A stretch of 11,236 nt of DNA from Thermoleophilaceae bacterium. Its GTDB lineage: Bacteria; Actinomycetota; Thermoleophilia; Solirubrobacterales; Thermoleophilaceae. Within the stretch, counting starts at the first letter, position 1; each line of letters begins with the position of its first letter. The stretch covers positions 1-11,236 of the forward strand of contig JACCXP010000256.1 of NCBI GenBank assembly GCA_013696905.1. Direction: 5' to 3'. Positions 5,519-11,236 of the stretch are shown here, piece after piece. The position numbers and the translations under genes are program-made. The notes beneath the pieces are model-generated. The model did no database searches and was not told the DNA's origin. It saw only the letters and a program-made list of their open reading frames with translations.

Positions 5519-6964
5519 CTAGCGGCTGAGGAGCGCGCCGACGCGGTCCTCTCCGTGCTGGTCTAGGGCGGTCAGGTGGCGATCCGCGGCGCGCGCGGCC
5601 TGCCGGCCTTCGGCGATCGCCCAGACGATCAGCGACTGGCCGCGCCGCGCGTCGCCTGCCGCGAAGACGCCGGGCACGGAGCTCGCGTGGTTGTCGGCGC
5701 GCACGTTGCCGCGATCGTCGAGCTCGACGCCCAGTTGCTGCAAGAGGCCAACCTGTCGGGGGTGCAGGAAGCCCATCGCCAGGAGAACCAGCTCGGCAGG
5801 GAGCTTGAACTCGCTGCCCTCGCGCCTTGCGAAGTCGGGCGGAGGACCGACCTCGTGCCCGTGCAGCTCGGCGACGCGGCCGTCACGGCCGACGAGCTCG
5901 GTGCTCATCACCGCAAAGCGCCGCTCGCCGCCCTCCTCGTGGGCCGGTGCGGTGCGGTAGATCAGCGGCCAGGCCGGCCACGGGGTCAGCGCGTCGGGGC
6001 GCTCGTGCGGCGGCTCCGGCATCAACTCGAACTGCGTCACGCTCGCGGGGTGCTCGCGATGCGAGTTGCCGAGGCAGTCGGCGCCGGTGTCCCCGCCGCC
6101 GATGATCACGACGTGCTTGCCGGCGGCGCTGATCGGCCGCTCGGGAGCCGCGTCGCCCGCGACGAAGCGGTTGCGCTGCTCGAGGTAGTCCATCGCGAAG
6201 TGGACGCCGTCGAGCTCGCGGCCGGGCACCGGGAGGTCGCGTGGGACGGTGGAGCCCGTGGCGATCACGATCGCGTCGAAGCGCTCTCGCAGGTCGTCTG
6301 CGGAGATGTCACGCCCGACATCGACGCCAGTCTCGAACTCGATGCCCTCGGCGGCGAGGATGTCGACGCGGCGCTGGACGACGGCCTTGTCGAGCTTGAA
6401 GTCAGGCACCCCGTAGCGCAGCAGGCCCCCGACGCGGTCGTTGCGCTCGAAGACCGTCACCGAGTGGCCGAACTTGTTGAGCTCGGCCGCCGCGGCGAGC
6501 CCCGCGGGGCCGGATCCGATCACCGCCGCGGTGCGACCGGTCCTGGCGCTGGGAGGCCGCGGCACGACCCACCCCTCCGCAAACGCGCGGTCGATGATCG
6601 AGACCTCGATCTCCTTGATCGTGACGGGGTCGTCGTTGATCGCGAGCACGCACGCCGGCTCGCACGGTGCCGGGCAGATGCGGCCGGTGAACTCGGGGAA
6701 GTTGTTGGTGGCGTGTAGCGCGTCGATCGCCTCGCGCCACCTGTCGCGATAGACGAGGTCGTTCCAGTCGGGGATCAGGTTGCCGAGCGGGCAGCCCTGG
6801 TGGCAGAAGGGCACGCCGCATGCCATGCAACGCGCCCCCTGCGCGCGGATATCGGCGACGGGCAGCCGCTGCTGGTACTCGCGGAAGTCGTTGACCCGCT
6901 CCGGCACCGGCCGCTTGAGGCCGTTCTGGCGCGCGATCTTGAGGAAGGCGCCGAGCTCGCCCAT
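5519..6964 (-). CDS. gltD: Glutamate synthase (NADPH) small subunit
   Basis: The 481-residue GltD takes electrons from NAD(P)H through FAD to the iron-sulfur clusters of the GltB-GltD complex. The N-terminal cluster region has C46, C49, C54 and C58 (CMACGVPFCHQGC) and CPAPCEPAC (C97, C101, C105), which bind the low-potential 4Fe-4S clusters. The FAD-binding GSGPAG motif is at 150-155 with VFERNDRVGGLLRYGVPDFK (171-190), the NADPH-binding GGGDTG at 289-294, and the C-terminal FAD strand GVFAAGDARRGQSLIVWAIA at 432-451. Length is normal for the family. The ATG at 6964 has GGAGGGG about nine bases upstream and lies 16 bases after the gltB stop, so the two form one operon and give the subunits together. 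No motif is missing. Confidence 0.97.
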   Translation of the reverse strand: MGELGAFLKIARQNGLKRPVPERVNDFREYQQRLPVADIRAQGARCMACGVPFCHQGCPLGNLIPDWNDLVYRDRWREAIDALHATNNFPEFTGRICPAPCEPACVLAINDDPVTIKEIEVSIIDRAFAEGWVVPRPPSARTGRTAAVIGSGPAGLAAAAELNKFGHSVTVFERNDRVGGLLRYGVPDFKLDKAVVQRRVDILAAEGIEFETGVDVGRDISADDLRERFDAIVIATGSTVPRDLPVPGRELDGVHFAMDYLEQRNRFVAGDAAPERPISAAGKHVVIIGGGDTGADCLGNSHREHPASVTQFELMPEPPHERPDALTPWPAWPLIYRTAPAHEEGGERRFAVMSTELVGRDGRVAELHGHEVGPPPDFARREGSEFKLPAELVLLAMGFLHPRQVGLLQQLGVELDDRGNVRADNHASSVPGVFAAGDARRGQSLIVWAIAEGRQAARAADRHLTALDQHGEDRVGALLSR

Positions 6965-6980
6965 CAGACGGCCCCTCCGA

Positions 6981-9900
6981 TCACGCCGGCACCGCCTCCT
7001 CCTCGCTGCTGCCCGAGGGTGAGCCGACCGGGGTGGCCTCGCTGCCGCCGCTCGCCTCGCGCTCCGCGGCCTCGGCGAGCGCGCGCTTGTAGTCGCGGGG
7101 CATCACCTTGACCCACGCGTCGCGCAGGCTCTCCCACTCGATCAGGACGCGCTCGGCGACAGGGCTCTGCGTGCGCTCGCCGTGCTCGGCGACGAGCGCG
7201 TAGATCTCTTCCAGGTCGTCGGGCGCCGCCGACTCGAGCTCCACGAGCTCTGGGTTGCAGCGAGCGGGGAAGACCCCGTTCTCATCGAGCACGTAGGCGA
7301 TCCCGCCGCTCATGCCCGCGGCGAAGTTGCGCCCCGTCGGGCCGAGGACTACGACCCTGCCGCCGGTCATGTACTCGCAGCCGTGGTCGCCCGTTCCCTC
7401 GACGACGGCCGAGGCGCCCGAGTTGCGAACGGCGAAGCGCTCGCCGGCCAGGCCGCGGAAGAAGGCGCGACCGCTGGTGGCCCCGTAGAGCACGGTGTTT
7501 CCGACGATCACGTGCTCTTCGGCCGCAAACGTGGTGCCGTCGGGGGGGCGCACCGCCAACACGCCGCCTGACAGCCCCTTGCCGGTGAAGTCGTTCGCGT
7601 CGCCGCGCAGCAGCATCGTCACGCCGGCCGCGAGCCAGCCGCCGAAGCTCTGACCGCCCGAGCCGTCGAGGGTCACCGAGATCGTGCCCTCCGGCAGCCC
7701 CTCGGCGCCATAGCGGCGCGCGATCTCGCCCGACAGCAGGCCGCCGACGGTGCGGTGCTTGTTGCGCACGCGCAGCTCGGCGGAGACGCGCTCGCCGTGC
7801 TCGAGCGCCGGGCGCACCTGCTCGATCAGCTCGTGGTCGAGGTGGTCGTCGAGCACCGGGTCCTGCGGGCGCACCTTGCGCCGCGCCACGTCATCGGGAG
7901 CGTCCGCTGCGGCGAGCAGGTGCGTGAGGTCGACGCCACGCGCCTTCCAGTGCTCGATCGCCTCCTCGACCTCGAGCAGGTCGGTGCGCCCGACGAGGTC
8001 CTCGAAGCGCCGCACGCCGAGCTTCGCCATCCACTCGCGCACCTCCTCGGCGAGCATGAAGAAGAAGTTGACGACATGCTCCGGCTGGCCGGTGAAGCGC
8101 TTGCGCAGCTCGGCATCCTGGGTCGCGATCCCCACCGGGCAGGTGTTCAGGTGGCAGGCGCGCATCATGATGCACCCGAGCGCGATCAGCGGCGCGGTCG
8201 AGAAGCCGAACTCCTCGGCGCCGAGCAGCCCCGCGATCACGACGTCGCGGCCGGTCTTCATCTGCCCGTCGGCCTGGACGGTGATCCGGTCACGCAGGCG
8301 GTTCTTGACGAGCGTCTGCTGCGTCTCGGCGAGGCCGATCTCCCACGGCACCCCGGCCGACTGGATCGAGGACACCGGTGAGGCACCGGTGCCGCCGTCG
8401 TGGCCTGAGATCGTGACGTGGTCGGAGTTCGCCTTGGCGACTCCGGCGGCGACCGTGCCGACGCCCACCTCGGACACGAGCTTGACGCTGATGCGCGCCC
8501 TCGGGTTCGCACAGCGCAGGTCGTAGATCAGCTGCTTGAGGTCCTCGATCGAGTAGATGTCGTGGTGGGGCGGCGGCGAGATCAGGCCGACCCCGGGCGT
8601 CGAGTTGCGGATCTTCGCGATGTAGCCGTCGACCTTGTGGCCGGGCAGCTGTCCGCCCTCGCCTGGCTTCGCTCCCTGGGCCATCTTGATCTGGAGCTCG
8701 TCGGCGTTTACGAGATAGTGCGCGGTCACGCCGAAGCGGGCCGAGGCCACCTGCTTGATCTTCGAGCGCCGCGAGTCGCCGTTTGCGTCGGGCGTGAAGC
8801 GTCGCGGGTCCTCGCCGCCCTCGCCGGTGTTCGACTTGCCGCCGATCCGGTTCATAGCGATCGCGAGCGTCTCGTGGGCCTCGGTCGAGATCGAGCCAAG
8901 CGACATCGCGCCGGTGGCGAAGCGCTTGACGATCTCCTTAGCGGGCTCCACCTCCTCCAGCGGGATCGGCTCGGGGGCTGCCTTCAGCTTCAGCAGCCCG
9001 CGCAGCGTGGCGCGGCGCCTCGACTCGTCGTTGACCCGGAGCGCGTACTCCTCGTAGGCCTCGACCCCCCTGTGGCGGACGGCCTGCTGCACGGCGGCGA
9101 TCGTGTCCGGGTTCCACTGGTGACGCTCTCCGGTGCGCCGCCAGGCGTGCACGCCGCCGACCGTGAGCCGCGTCGACATCGGGTCGGTCTCAGGCGTCGG
9201 GTAGGCAAGCCGGTGGCGAGCGAGCGTCTCGAGCGCGAGCACCTCGAGGCCGATCCCGCCGATCCGTGAGGTCGTGCCCGTGAAGTGCGAGTCGATCAGA
9301 TCCGGCTCGAGCCCGACGGCCTCGAAGATCTGAGCGCCGCAGTAGGACCGGATCGTCGAGATGCCCATCTTCGAGATCGTCTTCAGCAGGCCCTTGCCCA
9401 TCGCCTTGATCAAGTTGCGCTCCGCGACGTCGGCGCCCTCGATCTCGGGCAGCGAGCCGGCGTCCAAGAGGCCCGTGACCGTCTCGAAGGCGAGATACGG
9501 GTTGACCGCCGAGGCGCCGTAGCCGATCAGGCAGGCGACGTGGTGGACCTCGCGCGGCTCGCCCGACTCGACGACGATCCCGGCGCGCAGACGGGTGCCC
9601 GCGCGCACGAGGTCGTGGTGGACCGCGGCCGTAGCGAGCAGCGCGGGAATCGGCGCCCGATCGGGGCCGCCGGCGCGATCGGAGAGGATCATGATGTTGC
9701 AGCTCGCCTCGATCCGCTCGGCTGCCTCCGTGCACAGGCGCTCGAGCGCATCCTCGAGTCCGGCGGGGCCCTCCTCGACCGGCCAGGTCGCGTCGAGCGT
9801 GACCGAGCGCAGCACGTGGTGGTCGACCTGGCGGATCTTCTCGAGCTCGCCGTTCGAGAGCAACGGACGCGGGATCACAAGCTCGTGCGCGTCGTCGGCG

Positions 9901-11236
9901 GTCTCCTTGAGCAGGTTGACCTCCGGCCCGACCGCGCTCGAGAGGCTCATCACGATCTCCTCGCGGATCGGGTCGATCGGCGGGTTCGTGACTTGCGCGA
10001 AGAGCTGCTTGAAGTAGCCGTACAGCAACGGGGCTCGGTCGGACAGCACCGCGAGCGCGAAGTCGTTGCCCATCGAGCCGATCGGCTCCGCGGCCGGCTT
10101 GCCGCCCATCTGGGCGAGCGTCACGCGCAGGTCCTCCTCGGTGTAGCCGAACATCAGCTGGCGCGTGAGCAGGGGCTCGGCGGCGATCTGGCGCGGGGCG
10201 ACGTCCGGCAGGTCGTCGAGGTGCACCGTCCGCTCGGCGTACCAGCGCCCGTACGGCATGCGACTCGCGACGTCGTGCTTGATCTCGCCGTCCTCGACGA
10301 TCCGCCCCTGCTCGACGTCGACCAGGAAGATCTTGCCGGGCTGGAGCCGACCCTTCGCGACGACGTCCTCGGGCGCCGCCTCGAGCACGCCCGTCTCGGA
10401 GGCGAGCACGACGAAGCCGTCGCGGGTGAGCTGCCAGCGCCCTGGGCGCAGGCCGTTGCGGTCGAGCGTGGCGCCGATCACGCGCCCGTCGGTGAAGGCC
10501 ACCGCCGCCGGCCCGTCCCATGGCTCCATCAGGCACGAGTGGTAGGCGTAGAAGTCCTGGAGCTCCTGCTCCATGTCGTCGCGGTCCTCCCACGCCTCGG
10601 GGATCATCATCATCAGCGCGTGCGGCAGCGAACGGCCGCCGAGCACCATCAGCTCGAGCACGTTGTCGAAGGTCGCCGAGTCGCTGCCGCCCGGGCGCAC
10701 CACCGGCATGAGCTTCTCGAGGTGCTCGCCGAAGACCTCGCTCTCGAGCTGCGACTCGCGCGCGCGCATCCAATTGACGTTGCCGCGCAGCGTGTTGATC
10801 TCCCCGTTGTGGGCGATCATCCGGTACGGGTGAGCGAGCTCCCAGCTCGGGAAGGTGTTGGTCGAGAAGCGCGAGTGCACGAGCGCGAGCGCAGAGGCAA
10901 TCCGCTCGTCGCACAGGTCCGGGTAGTAGCGCGGAAGCTGCGGCGAGGTCAGCATCCCCTTGTAGACGAGCGTGCGCGCGGAGAAGGACGGAATCGCGAG
11001 GTCGTCGAGGCCCGCTTCGCGCTCGATCAAGCGCCGGATCACGTACGCCCTGCGCTCGAACTCGTCGGGATCTTCGAGCGTCGAGCCGACGAACACCTGG
11101 CGGATGCACGGCTCGACCGCCGCGGAGCTCGGGCCGGGCACCGACGAGTCGACCGGCACGTCCCGCCAGCCGAGCAGGCGCTGGCCCTCGCCCTCGACGA
11201 CTGCCTCGACGATGCGCTCGATCTCGGCACGCCGCT
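6981..11236 (-). CDS. gltB: Glutamate synthase large subunit, N-terminus outside window
   Basis: The frame is open to the window edge and gives 1417 residues of a protein usually near 1500, so roughly the first 90-100 residues with the catalytic Cys1 are absent. GltB turns glutamine and 2-oxoglutarate into two glutamates. Visible parts are the class II glutaminase domain (LLGWRDVP at about 11160-11180; [14 protein letters not shown] at about 10770-10811), the central domain, and the FMN synthase domain with [13 protein letters not shown] (about 8810-8848), [12 protein letters not shown] and [10 protein letters not shown] (about 8380-8410). The 3Fe-4S cysteines are C-x5-C-x4-C at 8174-8139 ([12 protein letters not shown]). 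The GXGXG beta-helix domain follows ([13 protein letters not shown] at about 7620-7665 and [11 protein letters not shown]). A non-conserved Ser/Gly/Glu-rich tail closes the protein. A GTG at 11159 is internal and not the start, because the WRDVP homology continues upstream. gltD follows after 16 bases. Confidence 0.97.
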   Translation of the reverse strand, partial: RRAEIERIVEAVVEGEGQRLLGWRDVPVDSSVPGPSSAAVEPCIRQVFVGSTLEDPDEFERRAYVIRRLIEREAGLDDLAIPSFSARTLVYKGMLTSPQLPRYYPDLCDERIASALALVHSRFSTNTFPSWELAHPYRMIAHNGEINTLRGNVNWMRARESQLESEVFGEHLEKLMPVVRPGGSDSATFDNVLELMVLGGRSLPHALMMMIPEAWEDRDDMEQELQDFYAYHSCLMEPWDGPAAVAFTDGRVIGATLDRNGLRPGRWQLTRDGFVVLASETGVLEAAPEDVVAKGRLQPGKIFLVDVEQGRIVEDGEIKHDVASRMPYGRWYAERTVHLDDLPDVAPRQIAAEPLLTRQLMFGYTEEDLRVTLAQMGGKPAAEPIGSMGNDFALAVLSDRAPLLYGYFKQLFAQVTNPPIDPIREEIVMSLSSAVGPEVNLLKETADDAHELVIPRPLLSNGELEKIRQVDHHVLRSVTLDATWPVEEGPAGLEDALERLCTEAAERIEASCNIMILSDRAGGPDRAPIPALLATAAVHHDLVRAGTRLRAGIVVESGEPREVHHVACLIGYGASAVNPYLAFETVTGLLDAGSLPEIEGADVAERNLIKAMGKGLLKTISKMGISTIRSYCGAQIFEAVGLEPDLIDSHFTGTTSRIGGIGLEVLALETLARHRLAYPTPETDPMSTRLTVGGVHAWRRTGERHQWNPDTIAAVQQAVRHRGVEAYEEYALRVNDESRRRATLRGLLKLKAAPEPIPLEEVEPAKEIVKRFATGAMSLGSISTEAHETLAIAMNRIGGKSNTGEGGEDPRRFTPDANGDSRRSKIKQVASARFGVTAHYLVNADELQIKMAQGAKPGEGGQLPGHKVDGYIAKIRNSTPGVGLISPPPHHDIYSIEDLKQLIYDLRCANPRARISVKLVSEVGVGTVAAGVAKANSDHVTISGHDGGTGASPVSSIQSAGVPWEIGLAETQQTLVKNRLRDRITVQADGQMKTGRDVVIAGLLGAEEFGFSTAPLIALGCIMMRACHLNTCPVGIATQDAELRKRFTGQPEHVVNFFFMLAEEVREWMAKLGVRRFEDLVGRTDLLEVEEAIEHWKARGVDLTHLLAAADAPDDVARRKVRPQDPVLDDHLDHELIEQVRPALEHGERVSAELRVRNKHRTVGGLLSGEIARRYGAEGLPEGTISVTLDGSGGQSFGGWLAAGVTMLLRGDANDFTGKGLSGGVLAVRPPDGTTFAAEEHVIVGNTVLYGATSGRAFFRGLAGERFAVRNSGASAVVEGTGDHGCEYMTGGRVVVLGPTGRNFAAGMSGGIAYVLDENGVFPARCNPELVELESAAPDDLEEIYALVAEHGERTQSPVAERVLIEWESLRDAWVKVMPRDYKRALAEAAEREASGGSEATPVGSPSGSSEEEAVPA

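Noticed and set aside
9190..11109. A 639-codon open frame on the minus strand inside gltB
   Set aside because: Its product is Arg/Ala-rich with no family motif, and it overlaps the GltB frame, which has clear domains throughout. Long shadow frames are common in such GC-rich genes.
11157..11159. GTG as the start of gltB
   Set aside because: The frame continues upstream to the window edge with family-typical residues (LLGWRDVP), so this valine is internal.
1..11236. tRNA, rRNA, CRISPR array, insertion sequence or attachment site
   Set aside because: No cloverleaf, regularly spaced repeat, transposase or terminal inverted repeat was seen, and genes fill nearly the whole window.

Overview
The window is high-GC bacterial DNA in which every supported gene lies on the minus strand, so transcription runs from high to low coordinates. 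Strong G/C bias at third codon positions, GltB and GltD of actinobacterial type, a glutamine synthetase resembling the mycobacterial GlnA2 group, and SigA-like and membrane-anchored cytochrome c genes together suggest an actinobacterium, possibly of the Thermoleophilia/Solirubrobacterales lineage. That placement is inference from protein style, not from a marker gene.

In order of transcription the layout is: (1) gltB, glutamate synthase large subunit, 5' end outside the window (6981-11236), followed after 16 bases by gltD, the small subunit (5519-6964); (2) an intergenic region of about 155 bases with a candidate terminator and a promoter region; (3) a compact sigma-70 family factor with unusual promoter-contact residues (4322-5362); (4) a membrane-anchored mono-heme cytochrome c (3762-4238), followed by a strong GC-rich hairpin; (5) an apparent operon of a carboxymuconolactone decarboxylase/AhpD-fold protein without cysteines (3039-3602), a YodB-like HxlR-family regulator (2647-3006) and a class I glutamine synthetase, glnA (1305-2654), whose start codon overlaps the end of the regulator gene; (6) an ATP-grasp ligase cut by the window start (1-1188).

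GltB/GltD and GlnA together form the GS-GOGAT ammonium assimilation cycle. The less ordinary part is the CMD-hxlR-glnA unit. An AT-rich inverted repeat resembling an HxlR operator lies in front of a redox-dead AhpD-like gene, the regulator keeps the cysteine position used by thiol-sensing YodB, and glutamine synthetase appears translationally coupled to that regulator. The glutamine synthetase also seems to lack the arginine that mediates glutamine feedback in Bacillus-type GSI-alpha enzymes. This would link redox or electrophile sensing to nitrogen assimilation, but it is a hypothesis from sequence alone. I see no mobile element, CRISPR array, tRNA or rRNA. No stretch over 300 bases lacks a gene.
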